Origin: Paracentrotus lividus
Lineage: Eukaryota > Echinodermata > Echinoidea > Camarodonta > Echinidae
Assembly (NCBI GenBank): GCA_940671915.1
Contig: CALNVZ010003435.1
Location: 12,800,395-12,864,394, forward strand
Reading direction: 5' to 3'
DNA: 64,000 nucleotides
The notes under the pieces were generated by a model. The model was given only the letters and a program-made list of their open reading frames with translations. It made no database searches and was not told the DNA's origin. Within the stretch, counting starts at the first letter, position 1. Every line of letters begins with the position of its first letter. Below are positions 18,421-30,175 of the stretch, piece after piece. The position numbers and the translations under genes were made by a program.

Positions 18421-19682
18421 CAGCGCGTCCCAAAAAAAATGTCCCTCTGATTGGGTGCTAAATAACTTCAATAACCAAGAATTATTGCCAATTCCATATG
18501 CATATTTTGAAAGCCCACATAATACTGCGATTCTTGTGAAAATTTCAAACGTTTCGCTTCATTGGTTTTGAATACACAGGCTCTTTTGTAAGAGTAGTAA
18601 TTTTTAGCCCATTCCAAGTTTGATGAAAAGGAATACATTACAAAAATGCTATTCATGATTCTGTGCTTCACTTTTATTTCAGTTTAACAACTCTGATGTT
18701 CATGCTTTTGTTTTCAAGGAGCAATGCCATATCTTATTGGCCATGAGTCTAGACTAGTTCACAATGTGAGTCTCGAGAGTCGTGGAGATGTCTCCTGAGT
18801 CTCTGGAGAAGTGTGTGGAAATTGAAAAAATTAATTGAAAAAATTAATTTTTCCAGTCGTAGCTGCAGTCAGCCTGACAACTCTGATACTTTTTTGTCTA
18901 CTAGTGATACACAAATCGGTCTCGACTAGTTTGCGGCTCCAGTCTCTGCAGTCTTGAAGATATCGCTGCAATGTCGTCTGGGTCTCCCGGGAGTCGCCCC
19001 AAAAATCCATCAAAAGACTTTGAAAAAAGCCTTGCTTACTTGTAATAAAAAAAGTGGAAAAATGTGTCTGGCATTTTTTCACAATCATTTAATTGAATTT
19101 TGAGGCGACTCCCTGGAGACCCAAAAGACGTCGCGGCAACATCTTCAAGACTTCAGAGACTGGAGTCGCAAACTATTCGAGACCAATTTTACGTATCACT
19201 AGTAGAAAAAAGAGTATTGGCGATGTCAGGTTGACTGCAGATACGACTGCAAAAACTAATTTTGTTAGACTTTTACTTCAATTTCCACACACTTCTCCGA
19301 AAACTCAGGAGACATCTCCACGACTCTTGAGACTTACATCGCGAACGAGTCTAGACTCATGGCCAATAAGATATGGCATTGCTCCTTGAAAACAAAAGCA
19401 TGAACATCAGAGTTTTTAAACTGAAATAAAAGTGAAGCACAGAATCATGAATGGCATTTTTGTAATGTATTCCTTTTCATCAAACTTGGAATGGGCTAAA
19501 AATGACTACTCTTACAAAAGAGCATGTGTATTCAAAACCAATGAAGCGAAACGTTTGAAATTTTCACAAGAATCGCAGTATTATGTGGGCTTTCAAAATA
19601 TGCATATGGAGTTGGCAATAATTCTTTATTATTGAAGTTATTAAGCGCCCAATCAGAGGGACATTTTTTTTGGGACGCGCTG
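18421..19682. mobile_element. 1262-bp foldback DNA element with ~580-bp arms and TA flanks
   Basis: CAGCGCGTCCCAAAAAAAAT at the left is exactly inverted at the right, and TA lies outside both ends (18419-18420 and 19683-19684). The inverted arms extend roughly 18421-18997 and 19103-19682 around a loop of about 105 bases. The two arms encode similar 67-codon frames on opposite strands, a symmetry effect. No transposase. Likely a non-autonomous Tc1/mariner-type element. Confidence 0.88.
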
Positions 19683-20132
19683 TAGTTTGCGCTCGCAGCG
19701 TCTGATATAATTATAATGGGGGTAATAATCGTATTCCTGGTGGCAATTTAAAATATATATATTATTATATTCAAACCACTAAAGTTTTGTTTAAAATATT
19801 CAGATTGTTTTTTGTTGCTAGTAGGCTATATATATATAGGCTATATATATATATATATATTATTTTGTTTTCATAGGAGTAAAAAAAGAAATTGTTTAAA
19901 TTCCTCATTTTAGGTCAGTATAGGCCTATATATCGGGGAATGTTTTAAACTCGCGCTTCGCGCTCGTTTGCTCGCTCCGCTCGCAAGATTTTTTTTTCAA
20001 AGTTGGGCCCCCCCCTCTGGAAAATCCTGGATCCGCGCCTGGTTATTATCACAAAGAAACGGAGAAAGGTATACATTAATTCAACAAACCAATATTAGAA
20101 TAATGACCTTGAGATCCTGGCTCAGGTAAATT

Positions 20133-20455
20133 TCACCTTTGTTTGATCGGGTTTTCCCCCAATTCTTTAGAGCTTATCGGAATATGAGGTCCGTTGGGAG
20201 ATGTGACTGAAGAGCTACTTATTGGTGGATTTTTATTTCTAGTCGCAGACGATAAATCCAAAATGCCTTCAAAAGTGTCGCCTGTTTTTCCTTGGTGAGA
20301 TTTTTCAAATGTCAAGTGACGTGAATGTATAAGCTGTGCAAAGAGTGTTGATGTTAGCAAAGCATCTTCCCCCTCATCAATTTGGATTACCGCCGTGAAT
20401 CCATAACATAAACATGAAACAATCGGACTATAAAGACTACCCTCTCGTCTGCCCT
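20133..20455 (-). CDS. Unrecognised open reading stretch, possible orphan exon
   Basis: On the minus strand about 105 codons are open with no internal ATG, ending at TGA or, alternatively, at a donor-like AAAG|GTGAAA (about 20138). It reads YSPIVSCLCYGFTAVIQIDE, then a polar Ser/Thr/Asn-rich segment (SSSSVTSPNGPHIP). Composition is more protein-like than most background frames here, but there is no convincing polypyrimidine tract or acceptor upstream and I do not recognise the sequence. Confidence 0.2.
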
Positions 20456-20689
20456 AATTCATCTCCATGTGTATATTGTACTCCCCCCTCTCTCAATTAT
20501 AATTATATCCTTTTCTTTTATATCATCCCCCCCCCCCAATTTACATCCTTTTCTTTCCCATTCATTCTCTAAAATATCTTCTCCTATATTCTTTTCCACA
20601 ACTCATTTTGTTTTTCAATTAAGGGCCTACCCTAAGCCTACTAAATATAATAATAATATCGATTTTGATTGGCTGATTTGTGAAGGTTT

Positions 20690-20931
20690 GTTGTTCCTAA
20701 AGTTCGTCCGTCTGAAAAATGTAAATTTCCCATACCTGGATGTCCGAAAATGAAATAAGGTTCGTTCGTCCGAACATTTGATGCATTAGTCCGAAAGTTC
20801 ATTCCGAAAATGAAATAGAGCTCATTCGTCCGAAAATTTAATAGGGATCATTTGAAATTTTCGGACGAAATATGAACCCTATTTCATTTTCAGACAAACA
20901 AACCTTTGGACAAATAAACCTTTAGAACAAC
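20690..20931. mobile_element. ~240-bp MITE with TTCGTCCGAAAA internal repeats
   Basis: GTTGTTCCTAAAG at the left and CTTTAGAACAAC at the right are inverted. The interior repeats TTCGTCCGAAAATGAAAT and its complement (ATTTCATTTTCAGACAAA) several times, making a multi-hairpin element. Confidence 0.6.
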
Positions 20932-20949
20932 GAGCTGCACATTGTACGG

Positions 20950-22540
20950 TCGATTTGCTCGGGATTACATGAATAGTGATGAGGTGGCTCGAGAACGTGA
21001 TATGCTACCAAGGAAGGCTTCGTTAGTGACGTATGATGTACTCGAGTAACACGTCATACAAAACGTCAGATTGTCTGATAAAATCCGCATTTAATAGTCT
21101 GTCAATAATTTAAGTGTTTTTGTTTTTTTGAAGTTTTTTTCTGTTTAATTTCCCTTTTTGTCTCCGTTGTTTGTGTTTTCGGTAGATTATCTCCTTCGTT
21201 GCACTTTCATTCGGATCAATGCACAAGAGGTTCATAATTACTTAAAGATTTCAAATATAGTTATAGGAAGTAAACAAAGCTGAAATCAAATAATACTGAT
21301 ATCAAATGACCTCTCACGATTGTTAAATGTGATTTTTTTTCTACATCAAGCACGGTCAAGCAATGTGCAGATTAATATTGTCTGATTTTTTTAATTTTTT
21401 TTAGTTTAGCCTATTTAGGCTGTCTTTATGTCCATTTGAATTTTGGTTGTCCACTTTTAAATTCTTGAAAATAAAACCAATCATCACTGGACTCTCACCA
21501 TAACTATACTATAAAGAAAACGATGTAACTTGCAGACATTGTGGATAATTATCATTTTTGATACATGAACATGATGAATGTGGTTTCATTTGAGGGGAAG
21601 CACCGCCATCATTTTGAATGGTGTGGTGGGGGGGGGGACGTCCGACCAAATACCTTTTCGTCATTTTAAACAACATTTCCCCACTCAACCAAAAAGAATA
21701 ATACAATAAGTGAATGCATAAATGAACAAATAATAAAAAAATAGTAGTTAAAATGAAAAAAAAAATACAAATTAGAATAGCCTATCTGAATTTATAACTA
21801 GAAGAAAAAAACAAACATTATATCAAAACAAATACAAAAAAAACGGACAAAAATGAAAAAAAAAGGCTCGGCTCACACGAAATTTGAAACTACTGACAAA
21901 AAAACGGACGTTCCATTAGATTGGGGCATGCATTGCTTATTCCTTGTATGCTTTTCAAATATAAAGGGTTCTTTTTATACTCCTGTTCGTTATTCATAAG
22001 ACGATAATTTACGATAATACCCCATTCGTTGAACTATTCTCATTTCAGGCATTATAAATAAAAATCTCATGCTCCCACAACAATTAGAAATAGGAGATGC
22101 GATTGGATTTGTCTAGCTTGCACGACGCATCCTCAAGATAACGTGATCATGCTGATGCTATTTGTTCACATGTTCTCTTGTACATGAAACAAGGTGCTCT
22201 AGAAATGGAGAAAAGGAGTGAGATTAGTTCTTTTGAAAGTAAATCAAGGTTTAAAATAATCATGCGCTAGCCTCATGAGAATGATTTGTGATGGATAAGC
22301 ATATAATTGGGATAAATTGCAACCAAAACTGAGAAGGATAAACAGGCACTAAAGGTGTTATCTCAAAGCTCACCTGAGGAGACGTTTCCGAGATCCTGCG
22401 ACGTGTCCGAGACTTCAAGACTTGGCGGAGAAGACTCGGGAGACGGGACACATCTCATAAATAATTATATAAACATATAGGCCTAAAAATTTCCTTAAAC
22501 TCAGGAGACGTCTCCGAGACGGAGTCGAAAACTAGTTTCA
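20950..22540. other. No gene recognised
   Basis: AT-rich sequence with short A and T runs and one G run at 21629-21637. The 22380-22450 stretch has GAGACGTTTCCGAGA-type words that recur at 22501-22535 but no full element. No open frame above background. Confidence 0.5.
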
Positions 22541-22545
22541 AACCT

Positions 22546-22684
22546 GGGGGGCATTTCATCAAAGGACTTGTCGGACGTTTGTTCCGACAAACTGTTATAA
22601 GCTACTGAAATGCTTGCATCTGATTGGCTGAGAGTAAACTTGTCGGATAAAATGTCTGACAAGTCCTTTGATGAAATGCCCCCC
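22546..22684. mobile_element. Short palindromic MITE (GGGGGCATTTCATCAAAGGA family), copy 2
   Basis: Ends GGGGGGCATTTCATCAAAGG and its inverse. Shares AAGCATTTCAGTAGCTTATA (in inverted orientation) with the copy at 2375-2511. Internal GTCGGATAAAATGTCTGACAAG forms a second hairpin. Confidence 0.8.
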
Positions 22685-23390
22685 AGTTTCATGGCAGGTG
22701 GGATACAAAAACAAGTGTAATTGAAGATGGGGAAAATGGGAAAGCAAGGGAGAGAAAGAGAGGGAGGGAAGGAGAAAACAGACAGAGAGAAAGAGTGAGA
22801 GAGATAGATTGGCATGCAATGTAATGAGATAAATATATAGAACATAGACAAAAATAAACAAGCAATGTTGATACAGAAATATAGATCTGAGGGAAATGGA
22901 TTAAGACTCGGACGATGAAGATAAAAGAAACGAGAGAAAGTGAAGATGTTAGGTTGATGATAAATGAGGAAGAAAATGTGTAAAGGGTATCTGATAATGT
23001 CTGGGAAGAGCTGAGATGTTTACCCAGCTGTATGCTCTTTATATATTATGTCTCTATCTGCCATTAACTACGTGAACTATACAAGACAGAATGGGGCTCC
23101 CTTTTTGATGAGATTGAATATGTTTAAAAGCAATGTCCTCAAATAAGTGCACCATATCATCAAGTACTTTTTTTTTTAAAATTAAGATCAATATCAGCCG
23201 ATCCAGGATTTAAACGGGGTGGGGTGCGCAGTCGGAAATGTCTTGGTATCATACACGTGTTTTGTGGGGGAAGGGGGCGATCACACACTCCGGCGCCGCC
23301 CCTATTGCGGCCTTGGTCTTCGACATCAGAATGTACCGAAATACCACATTTTCTAAATTCATACAATATTGAAGGAAGATATACAACTTA

Positions 23391-23640
23391 ATGCTACAGT
23401 CACACAGACACTTACGTTGAGTTACGTCCGGCATGCGTCCCAAAATACCTTTTTTTTTTCTGCGGATCCCCACGGATGCCTTCCCGTCATACTCATAGTC
23501 AACAGTGGAAATAGTGATAATTTCGTTCATCCTATAAAACAAAAAAATACATAATGCTGCAGTCACACAGAGACTTACGTATAGATACGTTTGTGTTGTT
23601 TTAATCTTGTTTCATCGTCTATTCTATCATTTCCTATGTA
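23391..23640. repeat. TGCTGCAGTCACACAGA repeat family, left pair
   Basis: Two related units begin ATGCTACAGTCACACAGAC (23391) and ATGCTGCAGTCACACAGAG (23553). The first carries CTGCGGATCCCCACGGATGCC, the second a TTGTTTTAATC..ATCGTCTATT segment. Both recur inverted at 24684-24897. Confidence 0.7.
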
Positions 23641-24683
23641 TTTCTTGTTTCATATCAATTCTACTCCACGTGAAATGTAAACTAACGTATGAATTAAATC
23701 TTAACATAAAACGCGTCCATTATTGATGCAGGGGAACGCAAACATTACATGCATGAGTTTAGTGGAAATACATGCATCTGAGCGCGCAGAAAATATACGG
23801 CTCTACATTAATGTCAACAAAACCGCGCTACGGCGGAAGCGACCGATTGACAACTGCATGCAATCATTACTTATGCGTACAAAAACTCGCCTAAGAAAAC
23901 TTCCCTGTCGTTAAAATGGTATTATCAGTCGATCCGTCGAGGAAATTCGTCATGGACATGAAAATAAATAATTTGAAACTTTTATCATAGTTTTTCGTAG
24001 GTAGATGCTTCAGACCAGATTGGGGAAAAAGACATTTGTGCAAGCCTATAACACCCATTGTGCTAAAGTTTGTAATCAGAATCTTTATTTCACATAGAAT
24101 GATGTTCCTAACGATTATTGATATAAATAGTGATCTTGTCACATCTTGCGAAGACGCGTCCACATGCGATATGCATGTGATATGCGGAAATATTGACCCA
24201 TCGAGTAAAGATTCGTTTGTGATAATGTTCAAAGTGACAGGACTTTTTTTTAACCAATCAAAATGAATGTACCATATTTGGAAAGCTGAGAATTCAAGCT
24301 TTTAAAAACTTACTGCTTGATCATTAAGGTGTAATATAATTATGCGTTAATCGAGGAAGATGACTAACAGCGTATGACTATTTTGAGAGCAAAATTGGCC
24401 ATATTGTACAGGAATTTGATCTTACTAGGATTCGAATTGACTCAAGTGACAGGACTTTTTTTTCCCTTTGCAATAAGTTATTCCTATTTTGAAAAATTCA
24501 GACTCTTAGCGTACTTATTCAAGTTGATCATTTCTTTGAAAAGGTAGTTGCTCGCCATAATCAAGAAAACAAAGGAAAAAAGCTGTGCAAATACAAAAAG
24601 TCTATGGCCGCGTTCGCTTTGCGTAGAGTGATAGCGCCCTCTTCCCCTTAAGTTTACAACTAGAATTGATATGTTACTGGATG

Positions 24684-24897
24684 AATTAAATTATCGCTAT
24701 TTCTACTGTTGACTCTGACGGGTAGGCATCCGTAGGGATCCGCAGAAAAGAAAATAATTTTTGGACGCAACCGAACGTAACTCAACGTAAGTGTCTGTGT
24801 GACTGTAGCATAAGACATTATAGAATGGACGATGAAATAAGGATAAAACAACAAAAACGTAACTAAACGTAAGTGTATGTGTGACTGCAGCATTAGA
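24684..24897. repeat. TGCTGCAGTCACACAGA repeat family, right pair (inverted)
   Basis: Minus-strand counterparts of both units at 23.4-23.6 kb: GGCATCCGTAGGGATCCGCAG and GTGTGTGACTGCAGCAT are visible in order. Each unit is inverted individually, so this is two separate insertions rather than one big hairpin. Confidence 0.7.
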
Positions 24898-25671
24898 TCA
24901 GACTTATTCAGAACACTGAGGCTATATACATGTAGCAGAAAAGATTCTCCCCTCACATTTTCCATGTCAGTATGACTAAAGTTTTGGAAACAGATATCCG
25001 TAGAAATCGAGAGTCGAACACCAAAACGTTTGATAGCAAAACGTGACGGAACATTATTCTCTTTCGTAGGCCTATATACAACAATGTCTGTATATTGAAT
25101 CCATGCATTGTTGTCCCACCAAAAAAACACAACAACCCTACCTTTGCTTTTCATCTATCTTCTTTTTTTTTCTAGGCAATCCCTCAATAGTCATGCTAAG
25201 TGTACACGCTGTAGAGCAAGCGCATGGAAAGGAATAAATAGCAAAAGAATACGTTGGTGCAGTACAAAAACATCGAAAAGGGAATAATGCATCTCAAAAA
25301 TTACATTGTCATCGATTTCTTCGGAGTGAATTCTGAAATTGATATCTCCTATTAAATAAATGTTTGTAAGCGTTCTTGGAACGCCTATTCCAATGATGAG
25401 TCGATCTTACAAATTAAATGAAGCATCCCTGCCTCAATGCATTCACAAAAATTTCTTAATTATTTGTTTTTACAAGCGTTTCCTTTTTAAAAATCAATTT
25501 GCTTTGTTTCCTTGTTTAGTTTCGTATTGAATGACTTATGATTTTATATCTCTTTCGAAGCGAAAAATGAAATAGACATCTTACACATCAATGGAAAGTC
25601 TTTAAGGTATAATGCAACAATCATGACAATTCCCAAATTAAGGGTTTTCATATATTTCACGTATAGCCTAC

Positions 25672-25770
25672 AGGGGCCGCAGAGCCGGGGGGGGGGGTTC
25701 AGCTCCCCCCACACCCCCCCCCACTTTCGGCTCAGCCCCCATCCACTTTCAAAAACGCTCCGCGGCCCAT
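25672..25770. repeat. Fragment of the polyG/polyC repeat family
   Basis: GGGGCCGCAGAGCCGGGGGG is answered by CTCCGCGGCCCATGG further right, around two C runs; it resembles the edges of the composite element at 17.08-20.04 kb. Comparable fragments: 23198-23330, 32690-32780, 47073-47116 and 56240-56285. Confidence 0.4.
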
Positions 25771-26839
25771 GGCCTATATGGGTATACTACTTCTGGGAGA
25801 ATCAAGTACATTCTCCCAGACGTAGTTATGAAGCAGCTGAATTGGAAAATAAGTCGTGAATGGCATTTTGCCTGGCCGATTGCAGTCCATTCATAAATAG
25901 CTGTCTTGAAGGATGGGTGTGTGCAATATCTAATTTTTAAACAAATGTGAACAATTTACATTTTAACAAGGCTCTGATTTTCTCTTGCCCAAAGCTATCT
26001 TTGAATCAGAGCATGCCAATGGACTACACCTAAATTGTGGCATATCCTGGAATTGAAATTTCCCTATATTGAACCTGTTAAAGAGGGAGATAGTTTTACT
26101 ATGTATAGGATTGCTCAGTGGTGAGGTTTGCATTAACGAAAAGGCACTTTGGATATCATAAATTAACCCGCTGCAAAATATGTTAATATCCATTTTTTTT
26201 TTAAAGGATTGTAAGATAAAGAAATGAAATATCGGGAACATGGGGATAGGGGGGGGGGGCTTATAATGGTACGCAGCTGAGAAGAAAAAAAAATCACTTC
26301 ATATTATTTAGAAACCAAAAAAACATTTTATTGAAAGTTCATCGAGGGTTTCGAATTTGTAATTCAAGACAATTCAATAGTTTGCAATTTCCCAGCTTGA
26401 CTTTCGTCAATTGTTGGGGCTCAATGAAAATATTGACATTTTGTTTTTCTGTCCAAATTAAAGATTGTCTGATGCAGTGAATGAATACAGCCAGAGAATC
26501 TTGGTAACGGATACTACATGACAGAAGTCGAAGAACAAAGGGATCCATGATTATAAATCTATCATTTATAAATCCCCCTTTTCACCGCTCTATAAACAGA
26601 TAGAAGGGATAGGGGATAAGGGGGTTGGGAGCGCACATATATATAAAAAGTAGAACATGTTGTTCAATCATCTTCTCTTGTATCTGTATTAGACCATTTT
26701 CATATAAAATCTGAGTGATGCAAGCGTACTCAGACAGGTGTAATAACATCCCTGGCCTAGATTTGTCAGGGATCAGAATCCACAATCAAAAGGACACTCA
26801 ATAACTGAATATCAACAAAAACTGTGCTTAGAACGTGAT

Positions 26840-26905
26840 CAGGTTTTGCGATGAACTGATATAAAACACTGTCAAATGCTTTTGACGGATCGAAAAGGAG
26901 ATAAT
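26840..26905 (-). pseudogene. LINE reverse transcriptase relic (motif A only)
   Basis: On the minus strand LLFDPSKAFDSVLYQF matches the RT motif A pattern F-D-x-S-K-A-F-D. Nothing else of RT is clear; the adjacent minus-strand sequence to about 25970 has broken frames without motifs B or C. Either an old relic or a short chance match. Confidence 0.35.
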
Positions 26906-27128
26906 CTTAAATGCAGGCGCAAGCTCCCCCCCCCCCCAATTTGTTTATGAACATGGTATAAAAAAAAAATAATAATAAAAAATTTTTAAAAATCTGTGGT
27001 CACCAATAAAACCGAAATAGAAATAACTAAATATAAGTCATGATCCTTGCAATTTTGAGTATAATATATTATCTACTTGCATGGAGAGCCACTTTTGACC
27101 CTTTAGACTTTCATGGGAATACTATGAA

Positions 27129-27732
27129 TTAAAGGACTCATCCGGGCTTGAGTTTGCATTATAAGAAAAATAAGGTAAAATTGAAAAAGCACAACACTGA
27201 AAATTTCATCAAAATCGGATAAGAAATAGCAAAGTTATGAATTTTCTTAGGTTTGGAATTTTTTTGGAAACAGTTCTTCAAATTGGCAAACTGATGATGC
27301 CTCAGTCCCCCTACTTTCTTTGTATTTTATTGTATGAAATACCAATTATCAAGATTTTCTGCCCCAAGGACATAAAAACATGGATTAATCCTTGTGGAAT
27401 GTTCAAGGTCACAAGTGCTTTTACTTATTTTAGTATGAGGGACAGATTTTCTGTATACGCAATATATGAAAAAATGAGATAAATAGGATTTCATATAATA
27501 AAATACACAAGAAGTAGGGGGACTGTGACATCATCAGTTTGCTCATTTGAATATTCAAATATTCAAATGAGACAATTGCCAAGAACTGTTTTACGAAAAA
27601 AATCAAGACCTAAAGAAAATGCATAACTTTGTTATTTTGCATCCGATTTTGATGAAATCTTCTGTGTTGTGCTTGATGAATTTTACTTAATTTTACAAAA
27701 CTTTTTCATTTCAGCCCGGACTCCTGCTTTAA
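27129..27732. mobile_element. 604-bp TTAA-flanked foldback MITE, copy 2
   Basis: Nearly identical in layout to 517-1128, with the same ends (TTAAAGGACTCATCCGGGCT and inverse), a few substitutions and a missing CAATGAGA duplication near the right arm. Both copies contain an open stretch in the same frame (about 60-80 codons) that is conserved only because the copies are young; it encodes nothing recognisable. Confidence 0.88.
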
Positions 27733-27840
27733 ACGTTATAAAAAATTGATATCACGATGTAGTATTACATTACTCAAATCCGATAAACAAATATAAATGA
27801 AAGATCGTCGTCGTCTTGGTCATCGTCGTCATGACTGACA

Positions 27841-28235
27841 TCTGCCGGGAAAAAAAAACAACAACAAAGAGTCAATCACAGCGTGTCCTCACTTTTGAAA
27901 CACTGTGAAAATGGGGAAACTCCACAGAGTGAACACAATGTCCGAGTCCTTCACAATCATGACAATGTGACGACTGTGGATTTGGCTCGTTTTCACAGTG
28001 TCGGTACTAGAAAAAAGTACGGCACAATGTGACCCCACTGTGTCACAGTGTCAGTAGCGGACGCAGCCTGACGTCGCACAATAAAAGTATCGGGCCCATG
28101 CGTAAACATAATGGAGCCGCTATTGTCCCCAGACAATTGGGCCCGAGAAATGTATTTAATTCGGATATCTTGAATCCTCGCCTGAGTGTGTTCACATTTT
28201 GTTCACACTGTTGGACACTACTGTGTTTTTCCCGG
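27841..28235. mobile_element. CACTGTG-repeat MITE, copy A
   Basis: Ends with inverted CGCCGGGAAAAA-like tails (TGCCGGGAAAAAAAAAC left, GTTTTTCCCGGCG right). The interior repeats CACTGTG/CACAGTG (CACTGTGAAAATGG, ACAATGTCCGAGTCCTTCAC, TTCACAGTGTCGGTACT). Copy B at 28888-29171 shares these words in order. Confidence 0.7.
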
Positions 28236-28413
28236 CGGGGACCCTTTGCGAGCGAGTTGATTCACTGTTTTCCAGATGGGTGTAAGAAGGTGAACTTTGA
28301 CCATGGTAAGACGTGCTGATTGCCTATATCCATCTGTCCATTGAACATCTGCCTTTTATCCTATACTGCATTGAAAGCTATGGGGTTGTTTGGGACGAAC
28401 ATCGCCATCAGGG

Positions 28414-28486
28414 CTTTCCATAGCTCGGGCGGTAGAGCACCTGTTTAGCAATCGGGAGATCTTGGGTTCGAATCCCGATGGAATCC
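28414..28486 (+). mobile_element. Degenerate tRNA-like element (tRNA-Ala-AGC-like), probably a SINE head
   Basis: Folds roughly as a tRNA: D arm AGCTCGGGCGGTAGAGC, anticodon-loop-like TTAGCAA with AGC, T arm TTGGGTTCGAATCCCGA. The acceptor stem pairs at only about five of seven positions and the anticodon stem has mismatches, so a functional tRNA is unlikely. Confidence 0.45.
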
Positions 28487-28887
28487 CACTTTCTTTGCTC
28501 ATTTTTTCCTATTATATACATTTGTATTTCCGGTCAGTTTCACCCTTTATTAAAAAATATATATCATATGAAACGCCAGAAATATTTAGGCCTACACCCG
28601 AAATAATAATTTTGATAACGAGTAAAGCAACATCGCTTTTCCGAAAAAGCCTCAGGGGCCCAGACCATCGTCATAAGTCGTGTGTCGATCGCGCACCTCT
28701 CTGCGTCTGGTCTGCGCAGGATTTCGCAGAAATTCCTTGCGTCAAACGCAGGGGACGTGCATCTTTTCTTAACAGGTACACACGGGGAGAGTAGAACAGT
28801 AGGGGTCTACATTTACTGCAGCCGTGTCGAAACGCATTGAGTCACAGGAGTTAGCAGCCGACCGACACAGATTGCGGGGCATGTCCC

Positions 28888-29171
28888 TGCCTGAAAAAAA
28901 AAAAAAAAAAAAAAAAAACCCACACAGAGTCAATCACAGTACAGTGTGTCTACACCTTGGAAACACTGTGAAAATGGATCAAATTCACACAGTCGACTCT
29001 GGGAACACAGTGTCCGAGTCTTTCATTATGTGACCACTGTGTGCCTTTTTTGGCCCATGTTCACAGTGTTGGTACTGGAAAAGAACGATAAATTATGACC
29101 ACACTGTGTTACAATGTGTTCACAGTGTGTTCACAGTGTTTTCACGCTGTGGACAGTGTTTTTTTCAGCAG
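28888..29171. mobile_element. CACTGTG-repeat MITE, copy B
   Basis: TGCCTGAAAAAA at the left and TTTTTTTCAGCA at the right are inverted. Shares AGTCAATCACAG, CACTGTGAAAATGG, CAGTGTCCGAGTC and TTCACAGTGTTGGTACTGG with copy A. A 24-base A run follows the left end. Confidence 0.7.
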
Positions 29172-29861
29172 TGTGTACAGACGGGTGTGACCGTGACATA
29201 AGTGCTAAACACCTTTAAAGCTTGTATCTATAAAGAAAGACACAATTGAGAACCACAACCGTTCTGTAATGTAACATTCTCTCTGTTTATACGATAGCGA
29301 AAGAAATGTAAAGAGACTAAAAACCGCCATTACCTACCTGCCGACTGTAGCAGATGGTTGCGGTTCGCTGAAATCAGACGTCACAAACGTGACCGCTTGA
29401 TGAAGGAAGACAAACTACAAGTTATCAATAGATCCGTTGTCTTATTTTTGGTTTAATGAATACAACAAGGGAGAGAAACAGAGAAAGATACAGACAGAGA
29501 GAGAGAGAGAGAGACCACATTTCATTCTCTTTGCACATGGACCATCTATTGAATATTGCCATCTTCGAACAAATTTTCTAATGTTTCTTTGTATTCCAAA
29601 TGATAAAGAAAAAAAAAAAAAAAAAACTGTCGATTAAATAGTTACAAAGATGACGTTCACATAATAACAACATAACATGTAAATAAAAAACAGCAACATA
29701 GAGCTTTTACAAGAACATTGATAAAGCGAAAACATATTCAACCTCATTAAATTACCTTGGCATTTCAACGCTGCATTCTCATCTATAGGATTAGCCTTGA
29801 TAATTAACTAATAAAAAACATTCTCGGCCTCGCCCCATTCGTAAATTATGGACCCGCATGG

Positions 29862-30175
29862 TCTGGCCTACAGTGGGATGAGCGTACCGCCTCGATCAAT
29901 CGACGAGGCCGATGGGTTTTCGAATCCCCGCCGGTACATTACTAAAGTACGTCTTAGAAGAAGGTAGTTACCTTGCTTTCCCCTGTATCTTGGGTTTCAA
30001 CAAGCAGGGCGTGGAATAAGAGCAGATGGCTATCCCTTTGGCCCTGCGCTGGACTCGACGAGCTGCCGGGGCCGCACGAGAAATAGCGCGCAAAATACGA
30101 CAAAATTATTTCCCCGGCTTCATCACTTTGTTATTTCCCTTTCGGACAATTAAATTTGGAAGATTGGCAGCCCAT
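29862..30175 (+). mobile_element. tRNA-derived SINE, copy 2 of the 6.04 kb family
   Basis: tRNA-like head with GGGTTTTCGAATCCCCGCCG as B box, then a body sharing CCCTGTATCTTGGGTTTCAACAAG-type, AGCTGCCG and GGACAATTAAATTTGGAAG blocks with 6038-6290. Confidence 0.6.

Larger units (their letters stand above)
17079..20041. mobile_element. Composite ~2.96 kb element bounded by CAGGCGCGGATCCAGG inverted ends
   Basis: CAGGCGCGGATCCAGG at 17079 is matched by its exact inverse CCTGGATCCGCGCCTG ending at 20041, each followed inward by G or C runs. Inside are a poly-G/C/A tract (17095-17171), a purine-rich stretch, the CGCGCTTCGCG array (17588-18130) and a nested 1262-bp foldback element (18421-19682). 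GTTAT occurs just outside both ends. No transposase frame, so the element is non-autonomous or a chance pairing of two family ends. Confidence 0.6.

Noticed and set aside
18468..19635. Pair of similar 67-codon frames on opposite strands
   Set aside because: They are mirror images produced by the arms of the foldback element.
24660..25154. 164-codon minus-strand open frame
   Set aside because: About a third of it is the TGCTGCAGTCACACAGA repeat, the rest is unremarkable AT-rich sequence, and no family motif is seen.
28414..28486. Functional tRNA-Ala gene
   Set aside because: Acceptor and anticodon stems have several mismatches and other tRNA-like heads here belong to SINEs.
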